Shown: positions 24,028 through 32,677 of the stretch, in pieces
How the letters are laid out: each line of letters begins with the position of its first letter
Position numbering within the stretch: position 1 is the first letter of the stretch
Source of the DNA: Thalassovita mediterranea
GTDB taxonomy: Bacteria > Pseudomonadota > Alphaproteobacteria > Caulobacterales > Hyphomonadaceae
Length of the DNA: 64,000 nucleotides
Assembly (NCBI GenBank): GCA_019448215.1
Contig: CP080408.1
Location: 1,922,001 to 1,986,000, forward strand
Direction of reading: 5' to 3'
Notes under the pieces: generated by a model
The model's input: only the letters and a program-made list of their open reading frames with translations
Database searches by the model: none
Told to the model about the DNA's origin: nothing
Position numbers and translations under genes: made by a program

Positions 24028-25731
24028 CTAGTTGCTGCGGCCGCGATACTCACCCGGCATGGAGAGGTCACGATTGACGTCCATGACGTCTGGTTTTGGC
24101 AGGGTAATGGCCAGGCCGTCCTGCTGGGATGTTTCCGACGACCGGAAGGCCTGAGGTTCAGAGGCAACGCCAGAACTTGTCGGAGCGGGGCAGGAGCCGC
24201 TCGCCCGGTACTGGAGCGCGGCAGCGATGAGCGGGTCACCCGTTGTGCCGAGCGGAGCGACCAGCTGGTCGGCCACCTGGCAGCCTGGTGTGCGAACGCC
24301 GAACTGGAAGTTGGCATTCTGCGGCACGAAGCCGTCTGCATATTCCCCAAATCCCTTTTCATTCACGCCCTGGAACTGGATCGTGTAATAGGTGCGCCCG
24401 CAATTGTCGGTCGGATAGAAACCGAAAGGCTTGCCGCAGGTGATGTCACCGACAATCACCACTTCCACATCAATACCGCGCAGGCCGTTGATCACGGCCT
24501 CGCTGGCGCTGCAGGTCCGCTCGGTCGAGAGGATGTAGACCCGGTTGAGATTCAGTGACGGCAGGCTCTGCCCACCCTGCACAGAGAAACCCTGACCGGT
24601 CGAAAGGAATGGGATGGGGTCGTTCACACGTCCGGTCACCGGATTGACGTTTCCGGCCCGGTCATTGAAGCGCAGCTGTTCGAAAGTACGGTTCGCCGTG
24701 CGTGACTGACCGGCAATCATGTAGGAGAGCTGGCTCGCCACAGCGAGCAGGCCGCCGCCATTATAGCGAAGGTCGAGGATGAGGTCGTCGACGCCTGCAT
24801 CGCTCATGTCCTGGATCGCATTGACGATCTGCTGTTCAGACGAGAAGGGGCTGAATGTCGTGAAGTGGATATAGCCGACCGTACCGCTGGACGTGTTGAA
24901 GACGCTGGTCGTGTTCACCGGCTGCCGGGTGACACTGCCTGCAGACACCGTCACGGTGCGCTCGGTGCCGTCGGGATCGCGCAGGCGGAATTCATGCGAT
25001 TCGCCAGCATTCGTCGGGAAGAGGCCTTCGTTCAGCGTATTGACCGCCGCCTGTGAGTTGGCGTTGATGAAATCCACGCCATCAATGGCCAGGATGCGAG
25101 AGCCGCGTTCGAAATTCGGCTGGCCGTTGACCGTCTGGGCAGCTGGCGAGCCGGGCTCTGTATAGGTCACGCGGAAGTCGCGCGGCGGCGAGGTGGAAAT
25201 GGCGCGGAAATTGACGCCATAGCCGGGCTGCGGCGCAGAATTTCGGGCAGCGAGATAGTCCTCGGTCGGCTCACTGAAGTGGAAATCATCCTTTGGCGTG
25301 CCTGAGGGCAGGCGCTCATCGGTCTTCAGCAGGCCGAAATAGGTCAGCCGGTCATTGTAATCATACGGGTTGAGATCCGGCACTTCATTGCGCCAGAGAT
25401 AGGTCTCGTCCGTCCAGGAGCGCAGCCAGAACAGCTCCTCGACCAGCAGGCCCTGCTCATCAGGAAATGGATCACCCTCAATATCAACGCCTGACCGCGG
25501 ATTGGCGCACTGGTCCTTGAACTGGCTGGCGGCTGGATAGACGCCGGGCTGATAGGCCGGCCCGGAAGGTGGGGGCGGCGGAGGCGGTGGTGGAGGAGGT
25601 GGTGGCGGGCTTGGCGCAGCTACGTTTCCGCCGCCACCGCCGCCGCCTCCACCACCGCAGGCAGACACCAGGCCAAGTGCGGCCGAAGCGAGCAGGATTT
25701 TAAGAAGACGGCTGGAAGAAGCTGGGCGCAT
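24028..25731 (-). CDS. S41 family C-terminal-processing-type protease, lipoprotein
   Basis: A 567-residue precursor. Lipoprotein signal with lipobox VSAC (Cys25), followed at once by ten Gly (26-35) and a run of fourteen Pro (42-55), a flexible stalk. A PDZ-like region lies near 170-260 (RILAIDGVDF). The peptidase domain has DLRYNGGG, nucleophile Ser in TCSASEAV and Lys in ITCGKPFG, the Ser-Lys dyad of tail-specific proteases. Several Cys near the end may form disulfides. It is probably membrane-anchored in the periplasm or on the surface. Confidence 0.88.
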   Translation of the reverse strand: MRPASSSRLLKILLASAALGLVSACGGGGGGGGGGNVAAPSPPPPPPPPPPPPPPSGPAYQPGVYPAASQFKDQCANPRSGVDIEGDPFPDEQGLLVEELFWLRSWTDETYLWRNEVPDLNPYDYNDRLTYFGLLKTDERLPSGTPKDDFHFSEPTEDYLAARNSAPQPGYGVNFRAISTSPPRDFRVTYTEPGSPAAQTVNGQPNFERGSRILAIDGVDFINANSQAAVNTLNEGLFPTNAGESHEFRLRDPDGTERTVTVSAGSVTRQPVNTTSVFNTSSGTVGYIHFTTFSPFSSEQQIVNAIQDMSDAGVDDLILDLRYNGGGLLAVASQLSYMIAGQSRTANRTFEQLRFNDRAGNVNPVTGRVNDPIPFLSTGQGFSVQGGQSLPSLNLNRVYILSTERTCSASEAVINGLRGIDVEVVIVGDITCGKPFGFYPTDNCGRTYYTIQFQGVNEKGFGEYADGFVPQNANFQFGVRTPGCQVADQLVAPLGTTGDPLIAAALQYRASGSCPAPTSSGVASEPQAFRSSETSQQDGLAITLPKPDVMDVNRDLSMPGEYRGRSN

Positions 25732-25863
25732 GGGACGGGTCCTGTCGCGGCTGTTGAACTATAAGCTGTGCGTATGCTGGCACGGCTTGCCGGGAAGGAA
25801 CAGGCCTCTTGGTGCGCTGACTGCGACTTTTATGAAACGCAGGATTTAAAGCGTGACCTGTCT

Positions 25864-26538
25864 TCAGGCCCTGTCGGTCATTGCGTGAAGGCGCTCGGGG
25901 TCTTCGAATTTGATTGTGCCATAGCCGATGGCGAGAACGCCGCGCTCGGTCAGCGATCTCAAGGTCTGGTTGACTGTCACCTTGGACAGGCCGAGCATCT
26001 TGGAGATATCTGATTGCGTGCAGCTGATCAGCCGCTCTTCCTTGATCATCCGTTCGACAATCGAAAGGAAATTGATGATGCGCTGGCGCGCGGGCAGCCT
26101 GCGGGCGTCATCATAAAGCTCGAGAACGAGGGCCAGGCGCGTCGTCGTTACCAAGTGAAACGCGCGCAGGTATTCAGGATCGCTCGAGAACATTTCCCGC
26201 AGCTCTGAGTTCGGTATCTCATTTACGACCGTGCGCCCTTCTGCGACAGCCGCGAGCCGTCTCGGTGCGATCTCCTGATTGAGACTGGGCAGGGCGCCGA
26301 ACTCGCCAAAGTGGTGACCGGGGCCAAGCTTCACGAGGGCGTGGAAGCCGTCGTTTTCCAGGTATTTGCCAAACAGGAGCGTGCCGCTTTCGATCCATCC
26401 CATTGTATTGGTAGGCTCGCCTGGCTGGTGCAGTGTTTCGCCGTCGCGATAGGTTTTCTGGCGCGCCATGGATTTGAGCTCAGCGCGCTGTGGTTCAGCC
26501 AGTACGTCGAAGAAGGCGGGCAATCCAAAATCAAACAA
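25864..26538 (-). CDS. Crp/Fnr family transcriptional regulator
   Basis: A 224-residue protein: an N-terminal cyclic-nucleotide-type sensor barrel (YRDGETLHQPGEPTNTM, GPGHHFGEFGAL), a dimer helix, and a C-terminal winged helix with CTQSDISKMLGLSKVTVNQT and RSLTERGVLAIGYGTIKFED. No Fe-S cysteine cluster is seen, so it is not an Fnr-type oxygen sensor. It is divergent from a K+ channel gene across a 202-base region that holds a 40-bp inverted repeat. Confidence 0.88.
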   Translation of the reverse strand: MFDFGLPAFFDVLAEPQRAELKSMARQKTYRDGETLHQPGEPTNTMGWIESGTLLFGKYLENDGFHALVKLGPGHHFGEFGALPSLNQEIAPRRLAAVAEGRTVVNEIPNSELREMFSSDPEYLRAFHLVTTTRLALVLELYDDARRLPARQRIINFLSIVERMIKEERLISCTQSDISKMLGLSKVTVNQTLRSLTERGVLAIGYGTIKFEDPERLHAMTDRA

Positions 26539-26635
26539 AAGTCTACTCTCTCTCCCGTTGTGATTTTGCGAAGTGTGCCCTTCGCTAGCCTCAGATATAT
26601 AGAAATCTTTGAATGTTTAAAGAGTGAAACGTTGT

Positions 26636-26675
26636 CACGCTGGCGTACAGGTTTCGTCCCGCGTACGCCAGTGTG
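26636..26675. repeat. Long inverted repeat in the crp-channel divergent region
   Basis: CACGCTGGCGTAC (26636-26648) and GTACGCCAGTGTG (26663-26675) form 13-bp arms (12 Watson-Crick pairs and one G-U in RNA) around 14 bases. No T tract follows. It lies 65 bases before the channel start, so it could be a regulator site or a leader hairpin in the channel mRNA. Inference only. Confidence 0.55.
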
Positions 26676-26740
26676 TCTCGAGGCCGCGCTTTTTCTCTTT
26701 CTATTGATCTGGCGCCGGGCGCGTGTGACACCCCAAAGCG

Positions 26741-27523
26741 ATGAGCAAACGGACGGGTTTGAATCGCCAGCTTTTCTGGCTTTACGAGGGCACGGGCAGG
26801 GCTTCCTTCTGGTTCCGCTGGGCGCTGCTGACCTTCGACTTTGTCACGATTGCTTACTTCCTCTGGGCGCCTTTTGATCAACGCCAGCGCGGCCATCACA
26901 TGATCGACTATGTGATTGGCGGTGTGATTCTGGTGGACCTGCTCGCGCGATTGTACATCGCCCGTCCCCGGCACCGCTTCTTCCTGAAATGGATAAACTG
27001 GGCGGACATGGTCGTCGTGGTTACGATGTTCGCACCGCTGCTCGTGTCGAATTTTGCCTTCCTGCGTATCCTGCGCGCGGTAAGGGCGGTGCGGGCCTTC
27101 ACTTTCATTCGCCGCGTGAAGGTGCTGACGCCTTTCTTCCAGCGCCATGAGCGGATTATCGACAAGGTCACCAATCTGGTCGTGTTCGTCTTTGTCATGT
27201 CGGCCATCACCTACGCCACGCAGGTGGGCCGGAATGAGGATATCAATGCCTATACGGATGCGGTCTATTTCACGGTGACCGTGCTGACGACGACCGGCTT
27301 TGGCGACATCATAATGGAGGACGAATTTGGCCGCTGGCTGGCCATCTTCACCATGGTCCTTGGCCTGTCGCTTTTCTTTCAGCTGTTGCGCGCCATCGTG
27401 GAACCTGAAAACAGGGTGGACTGCGAATGTGAGACGTGCGGGCTGCTGCGCCATGACCGTGACGCCGTCCATTGCAAGCATTGCGGCGCGCCTATCAAGA
27501 TCAAGACTGAAGGTATTTCATGA
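26741..27523 (+). CDS. Voltage-gated-type potassium channel with C-terminal zinc ribbon
   Basis: A 260-residue six-segment ion channel. An S4-like arginine ladder (RILRAVRAVRAFTFIRRVK) is followed by the pore helix and filter TTTGFGDI, matching the K+ signature TTxGFGD. After the last segment a short cytoplasmic tail carries CECETCG and HCKHCGAPI, two CxxC knuckles of a probable zinc ribbon. The ribbon is unusual for this family. The stop overlaps the acyl-CoA ligase start (ATGA), so the genes are translationally coupled. Confidence 0.85.
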   Translation: MSKRTGLNRQLFWLYEGTGRASFWFRWALLTFDFVTIAYFLWAPFDQRQRGHHMIDYVIGGVILVDLLARLYIARPRHRFFLKWINWADMVVVVTMFAPLLVSNFAFLRILRAVRAVRAFTFIRRVKVLTPFFQRHERIIDKVTNLVVFVFVMSAITYATQVGRNEDINAYTDAVYFTVTVLTTTGFGDIIMEDEFGRWLAIFTMVLGLSLFFQLLRAIVEPENRVDCECETCGLLRHDRDAVHCKHCGAPIKIKTEGIS

Positions 27524-29385
27524 CCTCTGATGTTCCTTTTCGCGAGATCCCTTACCTGCCGCAAAAGCTGCAAGTGGAACGCCGAAGCGATGGCTCTATC
27601 ATCCTGCGCAACGGCCAGCCCAAGCGGCCCCACCCGCCGCACATGCTGGCACCTCTGGTCTATTGGGCGAGCGCACGGCCAGACCAGGTCTTCCTTGCCC
27701 AGCGCGACCCGGATGACCCGTCCAAGCCCGGCTGGAAGACAGTCACCTATGCCGAAGCGCTCTATCAGGTACGGGCGCTGGCGCAGGGCTTCATCGATGC
27801 AGGGGCAGGGCAGGACAAGCCGGTGATGATCCTGTCACGCAACGCAATTGAGCACGCGCTGGTCATGTACGCCGCCATGTGGGCCGGCAGCCCTGTCGTG
27901 CCGGTCACCCCGGCCTATGCGACGCTGAGCGAGGACTTCGCGCGGTTGAAACATGTCGACCAGCTGACAGAGCCAGCCTTTGTCTATGTCGAGGATGGCA
28001 TCCAGTTCCAGCGCGGCCTGAAGGGCATGGGCGTTGGTGAGCGGCTGGTCATCTACCGCAAGAGCGCGCCGGACGTGCACAATGCGATCTCACTGCGGGA
28101 CTTTGCGAAAAAGCCGACGAGCAAAGTGGATCTCGCCTATGACCGCCTGTCGGAAGACGCGGTCGCGAAATACATGCTGACCTCCGGGTCTACTGGAGAG
28201 CCCAAGGCTGTCATCAATACGCATGGCAATATCGCGTCCATGGTGAAGATGATCCGCTCTGTCTGGGATGTGGAGAAGCTGGAAGAGATGGCCGACGGGC
28301 CGCAGGTCATGGTGAGCTTCCTGCCATGGAGCCACACCTATGGGGCCAATTCCATCCTTCACTCGATGCTCGACTGGGGCGGCACGCTCTATATCGACTG
28401 GGGCGCGCCGACGCCCGCGCGCCTGCCAGAGATGCTCCGCAACCTCAAGGAAATCGCACCGACGCAGCACACGACCGTGCCAGCCGCATGGGCCGCGATT
28501 GCGACCGAGCTTGAGCAGGACCGCGCACTGGCAGAGACCTTCTTCTCGCGCATCATGGTCATGGCCTATGGCGGCGCGAGCATGGGGCAGGACATCTATG
28601 AGCGTATCCAGAAAGTCGCCGTAGAAATCACGGGTGAGCGGATCAGCCTGTCGGCAGGCTATGGCGCGACTGAAACGTCTCCGACCATTTCAAACGTCCA
28701 CTGGCCGAGCGACACGATGGGCTTGCTCGGCCTGCCGCTGCCGGGCGTCGAGATGAAGATGGTGCCTGCAGGCGAGAAGATGGAGCTACGCGTGCGGGGG
28801 CAGGGCATCACGCAGGGCTATCTGAAGAACCCTGAAAAGACGGCAGAAGCGTTCGACGAAGAAGGCTTCTACAAGCTCGGCGATGCGGTGAAGTTCAAGG
28901 ACCTGGAAAACCCTGAGGAAGGCCTCGCCTTTGACGGGCGGCTGGCAGAGGAATTCAAACTCGCCAATGGCACCTGGGTGTCTGCGGGCACGGTGCGCGT
29001 CAAAGTCGTCGAGGCGGTCGATGGCGTGCTCTCGGATGTGGTGGTCTGCGGCCTCAATCAGGACGACATCGCGCTGATCGGCTTCCTCAATGAGGCCTGG
29101 TGCTGCCGCAAGACGGGCCGGAATGTTGGTCTCGATGAGCTGGCGCAGGACGATCAGGTGCGCGCCGCGGTGCGTGAAGGCATCGAGCGTTACAACAAGG
29201 CGAACCCGAATGCGGCCAAGCGCATTGCGCGCATCCTGTTGCAATGGGACCAGCCCAAGGCCGATGCAGGTGAGATCACCGAAAAGGGCTATATCAATCA
29301 GGGCAGGGTTCAGGCGCTGCGGACGAGCGAAGTCGAGCGGCTCTATACATCGCCTTACGACGACGAAGTGATCATCGTCGACTAG
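27520..29385 (+). CDS. Feruloyl-CoA synthase-like AMP-dependent ligase
   Basis: A 621-residue adenylate-forming ligase. The AMP-binding core is MLTSGSTGEPKAVINTHGN; a later SAGYGATETSP is the A5 motif, and FYKLGDAVKF the ATP-binding motif. The overall layout, including the N-terminal FREIPYLPQKLQ segment, fits feruloyl-CoA synthase relatives, which activate aromatic or other carboxylic acids with CoA. The substrate is not provable here. It is coupled to the K+ channel upstream and followed by a ThDP enzyme 66 bases downstream. Confidence 0.83.
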   Translation: MTSDVPFREIPYLPQKLQVERRSDGSIILRNGQPKRPHPPHMLAPLVYWASARPDQVFLAQRDPDDPSKPGWKTVTYAEALYQVRALAQGFIDAGAGQDKPVMILSRNAIEHALVMYAAMWAGSPVVPVTPAYATLSEDFARLKHVDQLTEPAFVYVEDGIQFQRGLKGMGVGERLVIYRKSAPDVHNAISLRDFAKKPTSKVDLAYDRLSEDAVAKYMLTSGSTGEPKAVINTHGNIASMVKMIRSVWDVEKLEEMADGPQVMVSFLPWSHTYGANSILHSMLDWGGTLYIDWGAPTPARLPEMLRNLKEIAPTQHTTVPAAWAAIATELEQDRALAETFFSRIMVMAYGGASMGQDIYERIQKVAVEITGERISLSAGYGATETSPTISNVHWPSDTMGLLGLPLPGVEMKMVPAGEKMELRVRGQGITQGYLKNPEKTAEAFDEEGFYKLGDAVKFKDLENPEEGLAFDGRLAEEFKLANGTWVSAGTVRVKVVEAVDGVLSDVVVCGLNQDDIALIGFLNEAWCCRKTGRNVGLDELAQDDQVRAAVREGIERYNKANPNAAKRIARILLQWDQPKADAGEITEKGYINQGRVQALRTSEVERLYTSPYDDEVIIVD

Positions 29386-29451
29386 AAGACCAGACAACAT
29401 CAAACGGCGGCGCTGAGCGCGGCCCGGTAAAGAAATTATCAGGAGGACGCC

Positions 29452-31011
29452 ATGGCGGAACAGAAACTGACAGGCGCAGACGCATTGGTCTCAACGCTGG
29501 CGGATAATGGGCTGGATGCCTGTTTCGCAAACCCCGGCACGTCGGAAATGCACCTTGTCACCGCACTCGACCGTGAGACGCGGATCAAGTCTGTGCTCTG
29601 CCTGTTCGAAGGCGTCGCGACGGGCGCAGCCGACGGCTATGCGCGCATCGCTGGCAAGCCGGCCATGACGCTGCTGCACCTCGGCGCGGGCTACCTCAAT
29701 GGCGGGGCGAACATCCACAACGCCAAGCGGGCGCACACGCCGATGATCAATGTGATCGGCGATCACGCCGTGGGTCACCGCAAATATGATGCGCCGCTGA
29801 ACTCTGACATTATGGGCCTTGCGGGACCGAACTCGGTCTGGATCAAGTCGGCCGACAATGTGAAGGCGACCGGCAAGCTGGCCGCAGAAGCCTTCGCCGC
29901 GAGCTTTGGGCCAGTCTCTGGCCCCGTGTCTCTGATCCTGCCGGCGGATTCGGCCTGGGAGGAAGGCGGCGAGAAGGGCGGCAAGGCGCAGCTACCTCAA
30001 ATGCGCCAGACATCGGCAGAGCTGATCGCTGAGGCCAAAGAGGCCATCAGCAAGGCCAAGGCTCCGGTCATCCTGATCAACGGCACCGCGCTCACCGAGC
30101 AGGGCCTCGCCGCGGCGGCGCGCCTCAAGGCAGCAGGTGTGCGCGTCATCACCGACACCTTCTACTGGAAGATGCGCCGGGGCGCCGGCGTCTTCGCGCC
30201 GGACCGCATGCAGTATTTTGCTGAGGGCGCCATGTCAGACCTTGAGGGTGCAGACCTCATGCTGGTCGCGGGCACCAGCCTGCCGGCGGCTTTCTTTGCC
30301 TATCCGGGCAAGCCGAGCCTGCTCGTGCCGGAGGGCTGCGAGACGCTGGACCTTGGTGGGGCGGATACTGACAGCGCAAAGACGCTGCTCGCGCTCGCCG
30401 ATGCGATGGGCGCGGCCGACATTGCCGACCCAATGCCGCTTCGCAAACCAGACGCGCCGAAGGGTGATCTCAATGCAGCGGCAGTCGGTGCCAGCGTGGC
30501 GCGCCATATGCCGGAAAATGCAATCGTGTCTGATGACGGTGTGTCCAACTCACTTCCGGTTTTCCTGTCGACCATGACGGCAGAGCCGCATGACTGGATG
30601 ATGCTGACGGGCGGCGCGATCGGGCAGGGCCTGCCACTAGCACTCGGCGCTGCGGTCGCTGCGCCGAACCGCAAGGTCATCGCGCTGACAGGCGACGGCG
30701 CTGGCATGTACACAAATCAGGCGCTGTGGAGCATGGTGCGCGAAGGCGCTGACGTGACCACGATCGTCTTCGTCAACCACACCTACCGCATCCTGAATAT
30801 CGAGCTGCACCGTACGGGCGCGGGCAACCCCGGGCCGACGGCGAAGGACATGCTGGCCATAGGCGAGCCGGATATCGACTGGGTCAGCCTTGCTGAATCC
30901 ATGGGCGTTGAGGCGACAGCCGTCACCACGGCAGAGGATTTCGACGAGGCTTTCGAGAAGGCGATGAAGTCCAGCGGACCGAAGCTGATCGCGGCCATCG
31001 TGCCGGGCTGA
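29452..31011 (+). CDS. Thiamine diphosphate-dependent decarboxylase/carboligase
   Basis: A 519-residue ThDP enzyme usually annotated as acetolactate synthase large-subunit-like. The N-terminal PYR domain has CFANPGTSEMHLV and the catalytic Glu in LCLFEGVATGAADGYAR. The C-terminal PP domain has the GDG motif (ALTGDGAGMYTNQALW) with the Asn about 26 residues on (VNHTYRI). A good ribosome site (AGGAGG) precedes the ATG. No regulatory small subunit follows, so branched-chain amino-acid synthesis is unlikely; a benzoylformate-decarboxylase-like role is one alternative. Confidence 0.82.
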   Translation: MAEQKLTGADALVSTLADNGLDACFANPGTSEMHLVTALDRETRIKSVLCLFEGVATGAADGYARIAGKPAMTLLHLGAGYLNGGANIHNAKRAHTPMINVIGDHAVGHRKYDAPLNSDIMGLAGPNSVWIKSADNVKATGKLAAEAFAASFGPVSGPVSLILPADSAWEEGGEKGGKAQLPQMRQTSAELIAEAKEAISKAKAPVILINGTALTEQGLAAAARLKAAGVRVITDTFYWKMRRGAGVFAPDRMQYFAEGAMSDLEGADLMLVAGTSLPAAFFAYPGKPSLLVPEGCETLDLGGADTDSAKTLLALADAMGAADIADPMPLRKPDAPKGDLNAAAVGASVARHMPENAIVSDDGVSNSLPVFLSTMTAEPHDWMMLTGGAIGQGLPLALGAAVAAPNRKVIALTGDGAGMYTNQALWSMVREGADVTTIVFVNHTYRILNIELHRTGAGNPGPTAKDMLAIGEPDIDWVSLAESMGVEATAVTTAEDFDEAFEKAMKSSGPKLIAAIVPG

Positions 31012-31023
31012 TCAGGGGCGGAA

Positions 31024-31575
31024 ATGGCCCGCGTCGTCATTCTCAACGGAACGAGCAGTTCGGGAAAAACGTCTCTAGCGCGCGCGATCCAGCGCCTCGC
31101 GAAAGGGCCGGTGCTGCGCGTCAGCATGGACGACTTCCTAGAGATGATGCCGCCGCGCTTTGCCAATGACGATGAGGCGTTCAGCTTCCGACTGGTGCCG
31201 GATGCCACGCCTGCCGAGGTCGAGATCGGGACTGGCTCATACGGGGAAGCGCTCATGCGGGGCATGCGGGCTTCTGTTGCGGCACTTGCCGATCAGGGCC
31301 TCGGTCTGGTGGTCGACGATGTCATGCTAGGGGCACACGATCAGCAACATTACCGCGAAGTGCTGGCGCGGCACGAAGTCACTTTCATTGCGGTGCGTTG
31401 CGCACTCGAGACGGCAGAGCAGCGTGAGCGGGAGAGAGGCGACCGTGATATCGGTATGGCCCGCTGGCAGTTTACCCGCGTCCATGCAGGCCGGGACTAT
31501 GATCTTGAAGTTTCGACCGATGATGCTTCGCCGGATGAGGGCGCGCGGGTGATTCTGGGCGCCGTCGGGATGTAG
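31024..31575 (+). CDS. Chloramphenicol phosphotransferase-like P-loop kinase
   Basis: A 183-residue protein with a Walker A motif (ILNGTSSSGKTSLARAI) and VSMDDFLEMMPPR, the CPT-family block after the P-loop, then VVDDVMLG and RCALETAEQRERERGDRDIG. Family members phosphorylate small molecules including chloramphenicol; most homologues are not resistance genes. It starts 12 bases after the ThDP gene and may be co-transcribed with it. Substrate unknown. Confidence 0.8.
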   Translation: MARVVILNGTSSSGKTSLARAIQRLAKGPVLRVSMDDFLEMMPPRFANDDEAFSFRLVPDATPAEVEIGTGSYGEALMRGMRASVAALADQGLGLVVDDVMLGAHDQQHYREVLARHEVTFIAVRCALETAEQRERERGDRDIGMARWQFTRVHAGRDYDLEVSTDDASPDEGARVILGAVGM

Positions 31576-31590
31576 CGCTTGGCGGCTTCA

Positions 31591-31688
31591 TCCTTCGACT
31601 TCGCTCAGGATGAGGTTCGCTGTTTCCGGGATAAGGTGAGTTCTTCGCGGCTGAATATCAAACGGCCTCACCCTGAGCTTGTCGAAGG
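31591..31688. repeat. REPIN-like inverted pair, CCTTCGAC family
   Basis: TCCTTCGACTTCGCTCAGGA with trailing TGAGG (31591-31615), and on the other side CCTCACCCTGAGCTTGTCGA with trailing AGG (31666-31688). They are inverted imperfect copies about 50 bases apart. They sit between two convergent genes. Same family as 15209-15280. Confidence 0.8.
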
Positions 31689-31721
31689 GCGAGGCCGATT
31701 GGTTCTTACTGTATTGGTCGC

Positions 31722-32522
31722 CTAGTCGACGAACTCCCAGCGGTCGCCGCCGACATTACAGGCGGTGCGTTCGCGGTTGCCCTGGTAGACGATGCGGCAC
31801 TCGCCGCTGTCATAGCCCTGGGTCTGGTAACCGGTATTATAGCCAGTCGTAGTCGCGCCATTGCTGTAGGTGGTGCTGGTGCGGTAGGTCCGCTCACCGC
31901 CGTAAAGTTCATCCTGACTATAGGTCCGGTTATACGTGTCGTTGCTATAGCTGCCGCGATTAGGGGCGTTCGGATCATAGCGATTGTCATAGGTGACACG
32001 CGACGGCGGATTCGCCCGGTTGCCATATTGATAGGTCGGTTGGGCTTGCACCCGGCGGGCACAGTCATCGCTGCCACTTCCGCCAAGGGCAGAGCCTGCA
32101 ACGCCGCCGACAATGGCGCCGATCACGGCACCAGCGATCTGGTCACCGCCATCATTGTCGCGGTGATGACGGCCGTAGCCGCGGCGGTCGTAGCGATCAT
32201 AACGTCCATAGCGGTCGCGGCGGTCATACCGGTTATAGCCGCGGTGGCGGTTACGATAGCGGTTGTCATCGTCGTCATCGGCAATGGTTGCGCCGAGCAG
32301 GCCGCCTGCAATCGCGCCGACGACACCTGCCGTCTGCTGGCGCTGGCGGCGCTCACGCTCACAGTTGAGGTAGGCCGCGTTGCTGTTGGCCGACTGGTTA
32401 TAGCCGGATTGGCCATAGCTGTAGCTGTCATAATCGGAATAGCCGTAGTTCTGGGCGCCAGCCGGCAGCGCGATTGCGAGCGCTGCGGCGCTGCCCAGAA
32501 TTGCTGTACGCATCTTGAACAT
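31722..32522 (-). CDS. Glycine-zipper secreted protein (17 kDa antigen-like)
   Basis: A 266-residue precursor with a signal peptide (AILGSAAALAIALPAGAQ). Two glycine-zipper stretches, AGVVGAIAGGLLGATIAD and AGAVIGAIVGGVAGSALGG, flank a Tyr/Arg/Asp-rich low-complexity stretch (RYDRRDRYGRYDRYDRR). The C-terminal end has CRIVYQGNRERTACNVGG. Glycine-zipper proteins often insert in or near the outer membrane. The start at 32522 has AAGGAG upstream. Function unknown. Confidence 0.78.
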   Translation of the reverse strand: MFKMRTAILGSAAALAIALPAGAQNYGYSDYDSYSYGQSGYNQSANSNAAYLNCERERRQRQQTAGVVGAIAGGLLGATIADDDDDNRYRNRHRGYNRYDRRDRYGRYDRYDRRGYGRHHRDNDGGDQIAGAVIGAIVGGVAGSALGGSGSDDCARRVQAQPTYQYGNRANPPSRVTYDNRYDPNAPNRGSYSNDTYNRTYSQDELYGGERTYRTSTTYSNGATTTGYNTGYQTQGYDSGECRIVYQGNRERTACNVGGDRWEFVD

Positions 32523-32677
32523 CTGGTCTCCTTTGCCGGGGCAAACATCGCCCCCTGTTTCTTCACCTGCCACATTAACATCTGCGCCTGAACGCAGGCT
32601 GAAGGGTAAATTACAATTAATTCAACCTTCTAACCTATTGGCTGGACGAAGCGGGCTTGCTGCCCCATTTTTCCTAT

